A stretch of 32,519 bases of DNA from JAVBPT01 sp031549455 (GTDB lineage Bacteria > Bacillota > Clostridia > Lachnospirales > JAKSVV01), in contig JAVBPT010000057.1 of assembly GCA_031549455.1 (NCBI GenBank), positions 1 through 32,519 on the forward strand. Reading direction: 5' to 3'. The notes beneath the pieces were generated by a model. It saw only the letters and a program-made list of their open reading frames with translations. It was not told the DNA's origin and ran no database searches. Every line of letters begins with the position of its first letter. Positions within the stretch are counted from its first letter, which is position 1. A program made the translations under genes and the position numbers. Positions 16,029-24,117 of this stretch are shown piece by piece.

Positions 16029-17144
16029 ATGAAAAAAACGGACATCAAAGAGCTGCAGTCTGTATTAAAAAGGATGGGATATGGGGATCTTGCGATTGAT
16101 GGAATCATCGGGCCGGACACACAAGAGGCGATCATGCGGTTTAAGATCAAAAATGGTTTACCAAAGGATAACGTGCTGGATTTAGCAACCTATCACGCCA
16201 TTTTTGCTGCACTTGAAGCCTCCTTTCCCACGGTGGATATTGTGCCAACAGATGTGGATTATACCTATAAGATTATGTTAAGGAACATCATTGAGTTAAA
16301 AAGTGTGTATCCTTTTATTGGCGTTGAGAGTATCGGAAACTCAACACTAGGAAGAAAGCTATATTGTCTTAAGATCGGTACCGGGACAAAAAAATTAATC
16401 TATGTTGCCACGCATCATTCACTGGAATGGATTAATACCGTTTTAATGATGAAGTTTGTGGAAAACTTTTGTAAGGCATATCAGAATGGGAGAGATATTA
16501 GCGGCTATGATGCGACACAAATCTACCAGGATACGACTCTTTATATTATCCCGATGTTAAATCCGGATGGGGTATCCCTTGTTCTAGATGGCATTCAGAC
16601 GGATAATCCCAACTACGAAAACCTAATTGAGTGCAATAAGGGAAGCACCAACTTCGCAAATGACTGGCAGGCGAATAATCATGGCGTGGATTTAAACCAC
16701 AATTATGATGCAGGCTTCTATGAATATGTGGATGTGGTCAAAAATACGGCGTATGCAACCTGCGGACCAACGAGGTATCCTGGCCCAGCGCCTTTTTCAG
16801 AGAGTGAAAGCAGAGCACTTGCAGACTTTACGAGCACGATTGATTTTAGACTCATTCTAACTTATCATTCGACGGGAGAGGTGATTTACTGGAAATATCG
16901 GGACATTGTTGTGGAAGGCGCTGAGGCCATTGGCGAACAGCTGGCGGAGGTAAGTGGTTATACACTTAGCCAAGAGGAAGGGTTTGCTTCATTTTCTGGG
17001 TATAAAGATTATATTATTGAAAAATATCGAAAACCTGCTTACACAGTTGAGACGGGTATTGGGAAAAATCCGCTTCCAATCTCCAAATTTGATTCTATTT
17101 ACGAACCCAACCTCCCCCTTCTCCTTCTTGCCACGACACTATAA
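16029..17144 (+). CDS. Peptidoglycan-binding M14-family peptidase, probable gamma-D-glutamyl-diaminopimelate endopeptidase
   Basis: A 371-residue zinc peptidase. Residues 5-60 are a PG_binding_1 domain (LQSVLKRMGYGDLAIDGIIGPDTQEAI). From about 78 on is an M14 carboxypeptidase fold: zinc ligands H130 and E133 (HHSLEW) and H280 (LTYHSTGE), and catalytic E341 (YTVETG). The usual carboxylate-binding LNRNF segment reads D221-LNHNY226, with His for Arg, which fits an endopeptidase of the M14C group rather than an exopeptidase. There is no signal peptide or membrane segment. Related wall peptidases without signal peptides are linked to sporulation or recycling of muropeptides in the cytoplasm, so one of these is likely. 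AGGTGAT precedes the ATG. It follows a strong terminator by only 29 bases, so its promoter is unclear. Confidence 0.88.
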   Translation: MKKTDIKELQSVLKRMGYGDLAIDGIIGPDTQEAIMRFKIKNGLPKDNVLDLATYHAIFAALEASFPTVDIVPTDVDYTYKIMLRNIIELKSVYPFIGVESIGNSTLGRKLYCLKIGTGTKKLIYVATHHSLEWINTVLMMKFVENFCKAYQNGRDISGYDATQIYQDTTLYIIPMLNPDGVSLVLDGIQTDNPNYENLIECNKGSTNFANDWQANNHGVDLNHNYDAGFYEYVDVVKNTAYATCGPTRYPGPAPFSESESRALADFTSTIDFRLILTYHSTGEVIYWKYRDIVVEGAEAIGEQLAEVSGYTLSQEEGFASFSGYKDYIIEKYRKPAYTVETGIGKNPLPISKFDSIYEPNLPLLLLATTL

Positions 17145-17161
17145 AAAAACATTTTTTACCC

Positions 17162-17190
17162 TTGAAAAACGGTTTTCTATTTGATACACT
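17162..17190 (+). promoter_or_regulatory. Sigma-A promoter with extended -10 upstream of dnaB
   Basis: TTGAAA (17162-17167), 17-base spacer, TACACT (17185-17190) preceded by TGA (TGn). It lies 35 bases before the dnaB start. Confidence 0.65.
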
Positions 17191-17224
17191 GTAAAAAACG
17201 ACAGATTTCGTAGAAAAGAGAGTC

Positions 17225-18556
17225 ATGCAAGAAAATGTACCGATGATGAATCCATGCGACTTGGATGCTGAAAAGTCGATTTTGTCTGCTATGATTAATG
17301 ATAAAGATTCGATTCTTGAAGCCATCGATAAGTTGGAAGAAAGTGATTTTTATAAACAAGAGCATAGCATGATTTATGGTGCAATCATTGCGCTATTTAA
17401 TGAGAATGTTTTGGTGGATTTGGTTGTGCTAAAAAGTAAGTTGGATGATCTTTTTCCGACGGCAAGTATTGATATTGCATTTATCAGTGATATTGCAAGC
17501 AATGTAATCTTGGTACAAAATATAAGAGAATATATCAAGATTGTAAAAGACAAGAGTATTTTGAGAAAGATTATTAAAACCAATCGAGAAATTTTGGGTT
17601 TGTGTTATAAAAGGGAAGAGAACGCAGAAAATATATTGGATAAAGTACAAAAAAATGTTTTTGATATCTTAAATAACCGAAACAGTTCGGACTATGTGCA
17701 TGTGAGAGAAGTGCTTGCGAGCGCATTTGATAAGATTGAGGAGGTCTATCGAAACAAAGGGAAGATTGTGGGCATTCCCACCGGCTTTTTTGAGCTAGAT
17801 CATAAAACGGCTGGTCTACAACCCTCTGATATGATTCTGATTGCGGCAAGACCCTCTATGGGAAAGACCTCGTTCGCCATTAATATTGTTGAGAATGTGG
17901 CAATCAAAAACAATATTCCAACAGCCATCTTTTCACTAGAAATGTCAAAGGAACAGATTACCTCAAAGATATTGTCCGGTTATTCTATGATTGATTCTCA
18001 GAGGATGAGAACGGGTGAACTATCTGAAAAGGACTTTATAAAAATGGCGGATGCAATGGAACCCATTGCCAATGCGCCAATCTATATAGACGATACGCCG
18101 GGCATCACCGTAACAGAGCTAAGGGCAAAATGTAGAAGGTTAAAGATCGAAAAAGGCATCAAGCTGGTTGTGCTCGACTACTTGCAGCTCATGAATGGCA
18201 CAAAAAGTGGCTCGGATTCAAGGCAACAAGAAATTTCGGAAATATCCAGAAACATCAAAGCGATCGCGAGAGAGATCGGCGCACCCATTATTGCACTTTC
18301 TCAGCTTAGTAGAGCGTGTGAGGCGAGAGTGGATCACAGACCGATGCTCTCGGATTTGAGAGAGTCGGGCGCGATTGAACAGGACGCAGACGTGGTGATG
18401 TTCATTTACCGGGATGAATATTATAACCCTATGTCGGAAAAGAAAAATGAAGCCGAAATTATTATTGCAAAACATAGGAACGGACCGACGGGCACCATCA
18501 ACCTGATGTGGTTGAACAATTATACAAAGTTTGTAAATATGCAAAAAGGAGAGTAA
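17225..18556 (+). CDS. dnaB: Replicative DNA helicase DnaB
   Basis: Hexameric ATPase that unwinds DNA at the replication fork and recruits primase. At 443 residues it is full length. The N-terminal domain starts DLDAEKSILSAMI (residues 12-24). The RecA-like domain has Walker A ARPSMGKTS (about 208-216), FSLEMSKEQ, Walker B LVVLDYLQLM, the QEISEISRNIK region, LSQLSRACEAR with the arginine-finger area, LRESGAIEQDADVV and the C-terminal KHRNGPTG. No intein or insertion is present. It is usually found beside rplI and a DHH phosphodiesterase; here it sits between a wall peptidase and a small protein plus a TPR protein. The ribosome site AAAAGAGAG is modest. Confidence 0.97.
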   Translation: MQENVPMMNPCDLDAEKSILSAMINDKDSILEAIDKLEESDFYKQEHSMIYGAIIALFNENVLVDLVVLKSKLDDLFPTASIDIAFISDIASNVILVQNIREYIKIVKDKSILRKIIKTNREILGLCYKREENAENILDKVQKNVFDILNNRNSSDYVHVREVLASAFDKIEEVYRNKGKIVGIPTGFFELDHKTAGLQPSDMILIAARPSMGKTSFAINIVENVAIKNNIPTAIFSLEMSKEQITSKILSGYSMIDSQRMRTGELSEKDFIKMADAMEPIANAPIYIDDTPGITVTELRAKCRRLKIEKGIKLVVLDYLQLMNGTKSGSDSRQQEISEISRNIKAIAREIGAPIIALSQLSRACEARVDHRPMLSDLRESGAIEQDADVVMFIYRDEYYNPMSEKKNEAEIIIAKHRNGPTGTINLMWLNNYTKFVNMQKGE

Positions 18557-18558
18557 AA

Positions 18559-18699
18559 ATGGTAGATTTTAAACAGGAACTGGAAAGATACAAGCCAATC
18601 TTGTCAGTGGAAAAGATTGAGGACACAATTAGCACAGACGAGATACATGATATTATAGATCTCTTAGCAGCTATTTTGAAGAACGTACGGAATGAATGA
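18559..18699 (+). CDS. 46-residue protein between dnaB and the TPR gene, unknown
   Basis: A short acidic protein (MVDFKQELERYKPILSVEK...) with no recognised family. It starts two bases after the dnaB stop behind a very good site (AAAAGGAGAG, 7 bases before ATG). It ends inside the next gene, which starts 8 bases before its end, so it is flanked by two coupled genes and very probably translated. The frame is open further upstream (to 18508), but that part overlaps dnaB and lacks a ribosome site. Predicted to be two or three helices, the last (HDIIDLLAAILKNV) amphipathic; it could be an adaptor binding DnaB or the downstream protein. This is a guess from context. Confidence 0.75.
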   Translation: MVDFKQELERYKPILSVEKIEDTISTDEIHDIIDLLAAILKNVRNE

Positions 18700-20032
18700 A
18701 AAAATAAAGTGCCCGGTTTGTAAGGGAAGCTTAGACAATGGTACAACTTGTCCTAGTTGCAAATTTAATTTAGAGATCTATGACATGTCCAAAAAAATAT
18801 CGGTGTTTTTATATAACAAGGGCCTCGACCTCATTAAAAAGGGCGCTCTTTTGGATGCGATCGCGATTTTAGAAAGAAGTCTTTATTTCTGTAAGACCAA
18901 TGTGGTGGCACGAAACCTACTCGGCATTATTTACTATCAAATTGGAGAGGTTGGGGAATCCCTAAAACATTGGGTGATTAGCATTAATCTGAAAAAGGAT
19001 GATAATCCAGCAGGGAAATATATAGAGGACATGAAGCTTGAAAAGCTTTTGTTAGAACGAAAGAACGAGGCGATTAAAACCTATAATGAAGCATTGCAAT
19101 ATATGAAACAGGGTAATGAAGACATTGCAATTATTCGGCTCACAAAGGCAGTGAATCTCTCACCTGACTTAATCAAAGCCCATTTATTGCTAACCCTTAC
19201 CTATGCACAGGAGGAAGAAAACAAAGAAAAGGCAAGAATGTTTTTTGATAAGGCTAGGGAGGTGGACCACGCTTCTTCACTTGTCTTGTACTACGCGAGA
19301 AAATTTTTTGGCGAAGGAGAAAAAGGGATTTCTGTAACAAATAAGACCGCAGAAAAGGTCTCTTTAAATGAAAAGAGAGCAAAGGATCCGAAGATTCAAA
19401 GGAATCGTTTGGTCGCTTCTTTTATCTCTGGTGCATTGCTTACGGTGCTCGTCATCTATCTGTTTGGCGGAATGAACAAGCTAATACAGGATAATGCCAA
19501 CCTAACGAGTAAGAACAAAACACTTGAGAAAGAGTTGCAGAAGGTCAATGAGGACACGGAGCGAGAAAGAAAAGAGCTTAAAGTGTTACAAGATGAGAAG
19601 AAGAGAGAGGCGCAGAAAGAATTGTTTAATACAGTGAACACTCTCTACACCGAGAAAAAATATATTGAGGTGATTGAAGCATTAAAGCAGGTGGAAAAAG
19701 AGTACCTGGTTCCTGAGGACGTAACCCGTATTGGTGAAATTGAGACCAGTGCCTATATGCAAGTGGCGAATGAATATTACAACGAGGGAAGAAAACTTTA
19801 TAATTCCTCCAAAAATGAGGAGAGCAAAATGAACCTGGAGCTTGCAATCAATTATGGAAAAAATGAGAGTTTTGTACTGGATGCCAAATTTATGCTTGGC
19901 AGGATTGCTGAGAATATGGGAGAGGCAGACAATGCGATCAAGATTTATGATGACATTATAGAGAATTATAAAGGAACACATACCTCAGAGCTTGCCAAAT
20001 ATCGAAAACAATTGATCACAGGAATTCAATAA
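18692..20032 (+). CDS. Zinc-ribbon, TPR and single-pass membrane protein
   Basis: A 446-residue protein with an unusual plan. An N-terminal zinc ribbon has C7-x2-C10 and C20-x2-C23 (CPVC...CPSC). Residues about 35-205 form helical repeats with TPR features (LLGIIYYQIGEVGESLKHW; AIIRLTKAVNLSPDLIKAHLLL). A membrane helix lies at about 238-258 (FISGALLTVLVIYLFGG). A charged coiled coil (about 265-312) and further TPR units (about 315-440, with the repeat AENMGEADNAIKIYDDII near the end) follow. The zinc ribbon and first TPR part lie on one side of the membrane and the second TPR array on the other, most likely cytoplasm and outside. It is co-transcribed with dnaB and the 46-residue protein. A role in envelope assembly or in tethering cytoplasmic complexes is an inference; no enzyme motif is seen. 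Confidence 0.85.
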   Translation: MNEKIKCPVCKGSLDNGTTCPSCKFNLEIYDMSKKISVFLYNKGLDLIKKGALLDAIAILERSLYFCKTNVVARNLLGIIYYQIGEVGESLKHWVISINLKKDDNPAGKYIEDMKLEKLLLERKNEAIKTYNEALQYMKQGNEDIAIIRLTKAVNLSPDLIKAHLLLTLTYAQEEENKEKARMFFDKAREVDHASSLVLYYARKFFGEGEKGISVTNKTAEKVSLNEKRAKDPKIQRNRLVASFISGALLTVLVIYLFGGMNKLIQDNANLTSKNKTLEKELQKVNEDTERERKELKVLQDEKKREAQKELFNTVNTLYTEKKYIEVIEALKQVEKEYLVPEDVTRIGEIETSAYMQVANEYYNEGRKLYNSSKNEESKMNLELAINYGKNESFVLDAKFMLGRIAENMGEADNAIKIYDDIIENYKGTHTSELAKYRKQLITGIQ

Positions 20033-20045
20033 AGAGCAACTAATG

Positions 20046-20072
20046 CCTCGGTGTAAAGACTGAGGTTTTTTT
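20046..20072 (+). terminator. Rho-independent terminator ending the dnaB operon
   Basis: CCTCGGT (20046-20052), loop GTAAAG, ACTGAGG (20059-20065), one G-U pair, then seven T residues. Confidence 0.85.
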
Positions 20073-20128
20073 CTAAATAAAACTTTAAAAACCTAGATAA
20101 AATGAACAAAAAGCCTGATCAAAAAATC

Positions 20129-20157
20129 TTGCAAAATGCTTTTTTAATTGATATAAT
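20129..20157 (+). promoter_or_regulatory. Sigma-A promoter with extended -10 for gyrB
   Basis: TTGCAA (20129-20134), 17-base spacer, TATAAT (20152-20157) preceded by TGA (TGnTATAAT). A perfect -10 with a 4/6 -35, 34 bases before the gyrB ATG. Confidence 0.8.
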
Positions 20158-20190
20158 TGAGATATTCAATAAAAGATAAAGAGGTAAAAT

Positions 20191-22104
20191 ATGGCAAACG
20201 AATCAAATGGCAATTATGGTGCAGGACAAATCAAAGTATTAGAGGGACTCGAGGCGGTTCGAAAAAGACCCGGAATGTATATTGGGAGCACTTCGACCAC
20301 AGGACTTCACCATTTAGTATATGAAATTGTGGATAACTCCGTTGATGAGGCACTTGCAGGGCGTTGCAGTTACATAGAAATCAGAATACATGAGGATAAT
20401 TCTATATCTGTTTTAGACAACGGACGTGGGATTCCAGTTGAGATACAAGAACAAAAGGGGATACCTGCGATTGAGGTGGTGTTCACGATATTGCATGCCG
20501 GTGGAAAGTTTGGAACGGGCGGATATAAAGTGTCAGGAGGGCTGCATGGAGTGGGGGCCTCTGTTGTAAATGCGCTTTCCGAGTGGCTAGAGGCTACGGT
20601 TTATAAGGACGGAGATGAATATAGAATCAGATTTGAGAGAGGGGATACAAAAAGCAAGCTACTTTTGGTTGGCAAGACCGACAAATCTGGAACATTGGTA
20701 CGATTCAAACCGGATGCAGAAATTTTTGATGATCTTGTGTATGACTTTTCAGTTCTTGCAAAACGGTTCCAAGAAACCGCATTTTTAACCAAGGGACTCA
20801 GAATCAAGCTAATTGATGAACGAGAAGAGAAAAAAGAGGTTGAGTATTGCTACGATGGTGGATTAAAAGAATTCGTTGCTTATATTAATAGAGGAAAACA
20901 CCCGATTCATGACCAAATTTTTTATGTGGAAGAGGATGAGTCAGGCATTATGTGTGAGGTGGCTTTCCAATACAATGATGGGTATTCAGAAACCATTTAT
21001 AGCTTTGTAAACAACATCAATACAATGGAGGGTGGGATGCACCTTACCGGTTTTAAAAATGCACTCACGAAGGTCTTAAATGATGTAGGCAGAAAGCTGA
21101 ATGTCATTAAAGAAAAAGAAGAGAATCTATCGGGGGATGATGTAAGAGAAGGTCTTACGGCCGTTTTAAGCGTAAAATTAGAGGATCCCCAATTTGAAGG
21201 TCAAACCAAGCAAAAACTTGGAAATAAAGAGGCCAAAACAGCGGTTGAGAAGGTATTGTCTAAATATCTAACCTATTTTTTGGAGGAAAATCCGCAAGTC
21301 ACCAAGCTGATCATTGAGAAGTCCCTGTTGGCTAAAAGGGCCAGAGAGGCGGCGAGAAAGGCAAGGGATTTAACCAGAAGAAAAACAGCGCTTGATAACA
21401 TTACTTTGCCCGGAAAGCTTGCGGATTGTTCCGAGAGGGATCCAGTGCTTTGCGAACTATATTTGGTCGAAGGAGATTCCGCGGGTGGTTCTGCCAAGTC
21501 AGCACGTGCAAGAGAGACGCAGGCAATTCTGCCACTGAAAGGGAAGATCTTAAACGTTGAAAAGGCTGGCAGGCTTGATAAAGTGTTGTCCAGTGACGAA
21601 ATCAAAGCGCTGATCACAGCACTTGGTGTGGGCGTTGGAACAGAGTTTAATAAAGAAAAGTTACGGTATGGGAAAATTATTTTAATGACCGATGCTGACG
21701 TGGATGGAGCCCATATTAGAACACTGATTCTAACTTTCTTCTACAGATACTTTAGAATTTTGATCGAGGAAGGACATATTTATATTGCGCAGCCACCACT
21801 CTATAAAGTAAAAAAGGCTAAAAAAGACTACTATGCTTATACAGATAAAGAGCTTGAAGCAATTTTGACAGAGATTGGGAAGGAACAAATCGATATCCAG
21901 CGGTATAAAGGGCTCGGGGAAATGGATGCAGATCAGCTTTGGGATACGACCATGGATCCTGAGCGAAGAATCTTAAAGCAAGTATTCTTAGACGACATTA
22001 TTGCAACAGATGATACATTTGATATTCTGATGGGTAGTAATGTAGAGGAAAGAAAAAAATTTATAGAAGAATATGCAACCACAGCAAAAAATGTGGATAA
22101 ATAA
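20191..22104 (+). CDS. gyrB: DNA gyrase subunit B
   Basis: ATPase and TOPRIM subunit of the type II topoisomerase that introduces negative supercoils. At 637 residues it has the normal length. The GHKL ATPase domain shows VLEGLEAVRKRPGMYIGS, EIVDNSVDEA (catalytic Glu), LDNGRGIPV and GGLHGVGASVVNALS. The TOPRIM domain shows LVEGDSAGGSA and MTDADVDGAHIR. The C-terminal QRYKGLGEMDADQLWDTTMDPE is of GyrB type; ParE has different residues around 'DADTDGAHI'. GAGG lies 6 bases before the ATG. There is no recF or gyrA next door; the downstream gene is a secreted stalk-domain protein 11 bases away, unusual company. It could be the main gyrB moved from the origin region or a second copy. Confidence 0.95.
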   Translation: MANESNGNYGAGQIKVLEGLEAVRKRPGMYIGSTSTTGLHHLVYEIVDNSVDEALAGRCSYIEIRIHEDNSISVLDNGRGIPVEIQEQKGIPAIEVVFTILHAGGKFGTGGYKVSGGLHGVGASVVNALSEWLEATVYKDGDEYRIRFERGDTKSKLLLVGKTDKSGTLVRFKPDAEIFDDLVYDFSVLAKRFQETAFLTKGLRIKLIDEREEKKEVEYCYDGGLKEFVAYINRGKHPIHDQIFYVEEDESGIMCEVAFQYNDGYSETIYSFVNNINTMEGGMHLTGFKNALTKVLNDVGRKLNVIKEKEENLSGDDVREGLTAVLSVKLEDPQFEGQTKQKLGNKEAKTAVEKVLSKYLTYFLEENPQVTKLIIEKSLLAKRAREAARKARDLTRRKTALDNITLPGKLADCSERDPVLCELYLVEGDSAGGSAKSARARETQAILPLKGKILNVEKAGRLDKVLSSDEIKALITALGVGVGTEFNKEKLRYGKIILMTDADVDGAHIRTLILTFFYRYFRILIEEGHIYIAQPPLYKVKKAKKDYYAYTDKELEAILTEIGKEQIDIQRYKGLGEMDADQLWDTTMDPERRILKQVFLDDIIATDDTFDILMGSNVEERKKFIEEYATTAKNVDK

Positions 22105-22115
22105 GGGGGAGAGAA

Positions 22116-23504
22116 ATGAAAAAGTTGGTTCGTTTTTTACTGATGATCGTCGTGATCGTCGTTTCAAGTGGCACATTAAGCATGGCGAGCGGTAGGGATA
22201 TTCAAATGCTAATTAACGGAAGCTATGTGGAAATGAGTGTAAAGCCAGAGGTAATCAATGGGAGGACAATGATCCCGGTAAGGGGTGTCCTGGAGGAACT
22301 CGGCGCGACGGTAGACTGGAAGAGCGATACCAAAGAGGTTTTTGTTAAAAAAGAGGGTACAGAGGTGATCCTCAAGATCGGTGAGGTAAATCTAAAGATT
22401 ATGTATTCTGGTGAGTCAGAATACAAACAAAAAACCATTGATCAGGCGCCGGTTATAAAAGAGGGAAGAACACTTGTGCCGATACGATTTATTGCAGAGG
22501 AGCTGGGATACAAAGTGGGATGGGACGCTTATGATCGTACGGTGACCGTTACAGATCCAAACTACTTTATTAGCAGAGTCAAGACCGGCCTGAAGAATTA
22601 CTTTGACATGGTGAGTGATCTACTCGTGCCAAAGACCTGGGTTTTTAACTCTAGCTTTGATTTTAACTATAAATCAGAGGATACATCGGTCGGTGGTAAA
22701 ACAGATGTGGAAGTGAGATATAATCAGACCAGTTTGTACGCAAAATTAAATCTGAATATGAACATGGATTTATCAGAAGACAATTGGTTTTACGACGACT
22801 TACACAAAATGAATAAAAAGGATATTTGGGTAGAGGTTTACCTGACAGAAGCATATGTTATGATAAAAACCAATCTGGCTCGTTTTACCGACCTAGGCAT
22901 TGAACGTTACAAAGGGATGGATCTTGAGAAAAATGGTGTGATTTACTACATTCCAAAAGAAGAGCTTGAGCAATACAAAGACATTCTAAAAGAAGCGGGC
23001 GGTAGTTTGGCAGGTGGAGAGGATGAGCTTCAAAACCTAATCGATAAACTGAGTGATGAAGAGCTACTTGACTTTAATGATGCTTATGATCTGGAAGAAA
23101 AAATAGGGATGTTCAAAATATTTTTGGCGTTCTTTAATGATCAAACCTTTACAAAGCAGAACAATGTCTATCAATATAATCTGAATAAAACAAAATTGGT
23201 GGAGATTTTAAAGGAGATTGTAAAGCAAGACTTCTCAAGCGTTTATATGGATGAGGATGATATCAAAACAATACAAAACGAGCTAAAAGAGTTCACAGTT
23301 CATCTCCAATTTGAAAAAAATGAACGGTTTGTGAATAAATATACCATGAGCTATGGGATGGAGATGCAGGATACATGGTATGGCAATCGTGCTTTTAACC
23401 TAAATGGAAAAATTGAGTTTACAAATTTAAATAAGACGGTTCAGATTCCGGTGCATGAGCCTAAGAAGGCATATGATATTCAAACGGAGTATAACAAACA
23501 ATAA
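22116..23504 (+). CDS. Secreted protein with copper-amine-oxidase-like stalk domain
   Basis: A 462-residue exported protein. Signal peptide: MKKLVRFLLMIVVIVVSSG..., cleavage probably after SMA (about 24). Residues 30-150 hold the stalk domain (PF07833 type, copper amine oxidase N-terminal-like), with the twice-seen pattern GRTMIPVRGVLEELGATVDW and GRTLVPIRFIAEELGYKVGW. Such domains are common on clostridial surface proteins and do not imply oxidase activity. The remaining ~300 residues have no recognised domain; they are rich in Asp/Glu/Lys and alternating strands (EVRYNQTSLYAKLNLNMNMD), reminiscent of lipoprotein-like folds. It lies 11 bases after gyrB behind AAGGGGGAG, apparently in its transcript. 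A terminator follows. Function unknown; surface-located, perhaps wall-associated. Confidence 0.85.
   Translation: MKKLVRFLLMIVVIVVSSGTLSMASGRDIQMLINGSYVEMSVKPEVINGRTMIPVRGVLEELGATVDWKSDTKEVFVKKEGTEVILKIGEVNLKIMYSGESEYKQKTIDQAPVIKEGRTLVPIRFIAEELGYKVGWDAYDRTVTVTDPNYFISRVKTGLKNYFDMVSDLLVPKTWVFNSSFDFNYKSEDTSVGGKTDVEVRYNQTSLYAKLNLNMNMDLSEDNWFYDDLHKMNKKDIWVEVYLTEAYVMIKTNLARFTDLGIERYKGMDLEKNGVIYYIPKEELEQYKDILKEAGGSLAGGEDELQNLIDKLSDEELLDFNDAYDLEEKIGMFKIFLAFFNDQTFTKQNNVYQYNLNKTKLVEILKEIVKQDFSSVYMDEDDIKTIQNELKEFTVHLQFEKNERFVNKYTMSYGMEMQDTWYGNRAFNLNGKIEFTNLNKTVQIPVHEPKKAYDIQTEYNKQ
22145..22162 (+). repeat. Perfect 9-base tandem duplication in the signal-peptide region
   Basis: GATCGTCGT occurs twice in direct tandem (22145-22153 and 22154-22162), coding Ile-Val-Val twice in the hydrophobic core. 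It may reflect slippage or chance. Confidence 0.6.
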
Positions 23505-23515
23505 GAAGAAAGATG

Positions 23516-23543
23516 AAGCAGGTGTGAAAATATCTGCTTTTTT
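23516..23543 (+). terminator. Rho-independent terminator after the stalk-domain gene
   Basis: AAGCAGGT (23516-23523) pairs with ATCTGCTT (23532-23539) with one G-U pair around GTGAAAAT, followed by T residues. Confidence 0.7.
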
Positions 23544-23565
23544 GATGGAAATTTTAGAAAACACT

Positions 23566-23592
23566 TAAGAAAGCTCAGGTTTTGGTCGATCT
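23566..23592 (+). promoter_or_regulatory. Candidate flagellar sigma-D promoter for flgN-flgK-flgK
   Basis: TAAG (23566-23569), 15-base spacer, GTCGATCT (23585-23592), compared with the sigma-D consensus TAAA-N15-GCCGATAT (9 of 12 positions match). An overlapping TATAAT at 23594-23599 has no -35, so sigma-A use is less likely. The genes downstream are late flagellar genes, which fits sigma-D. Confidence 0.5.
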
Positions 23593-23616
23593 ATATAATA
23601 GACAAAGGGGGAACTT

Positions 23617-24108
23617 ATGGCGGCAATGACAAGTGAATTGATTACGGTGTTAAATGATGAAATGAAAATATATGATGAATTAATCATTTATGCTCAGAAT
23701 AAAAAAGCGGAGCTGATCCGGGATGACATTGAGGAGATCAGTAAAATTACCAATGCAGAGCAACGAATCATTACCACATTAAAAAAGCTTGAGGTTAGAA
23801 GAGAAGAGATCACAAGAAATTTAAAAACGGTGTTAAATGATTATAGATTGACCATTACCACGCTCATTGATAAGCTATCTGGGGAAGACAAAGAAGCGTT
23901 AATCCACCTTAAAGATGGGATGATGGAAAAGGTGGGTAAATTAAAAGAGATCAACGAGCAAAACAGTGTACTAATCACAGAAGGACTTACCATTACAGAG
24001 TTTAGTCTAAATATGTTACAAGGACCTGTGAGTGAGAACTCATATGCAAATGAGGTCAATCAGCATAAAGATGCCCATGCGTTACACTATTTTGATACGA
24101 GAAAGTAA
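23617..24108 (+). CDS. flgN: FlgN-family flagellar export chaperone
   Basis: A 163-residue, nearly all-helical cytosolic protein; FlgN binds the C-terminal helices of FlgK and FlgL and takes them to the export apparatus. The N-terminal LITVLNDEMKIYDELIIYAQNKK and the long charged helices (EEISKITNAEQRIITTLKKLE) match the family pattern. The C-terminal part is variable. Length is usual (about 140-160). It is nine bases upstream of flgK, the expected neighbour. flgM, which often precedes flgN, is absent here. The ribosome site AAAGGGGGA lies just before ATG. Confidence 0.85.
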   Translation: MAAMTSELITVLNDEMKIYDELIIYAQNKKAELIRDDIEEISKITNAEQRIITTLKKLEVRREEITRNLKTVLNDYRLTITTLIDKLSGEDKEALIHLKDGMMEKVGKLKEINEQNSVLITEGLTITEFSLNMLQGPVSENSYANEVNQHKDAHALHYFDTRK

Positions 24109-24117
24109 GGTGATGAA

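Noticed and set aside
16954..17184. 76-residue open frame overlapping the end of the M14 peptidase
   Set aside because: Out of frame with the conserved C-terminus (TVETG, LLLLATTL); no ribosome site.
22092..22100. Perfect DnaA box (TGTGGATAA) at the end of gyrB
   Set aside because: Single site inside coding sequence; no cluster of boxes, no dnaA, dnaN or recF nearby, so not an origin. One such match in this length is not surprising.
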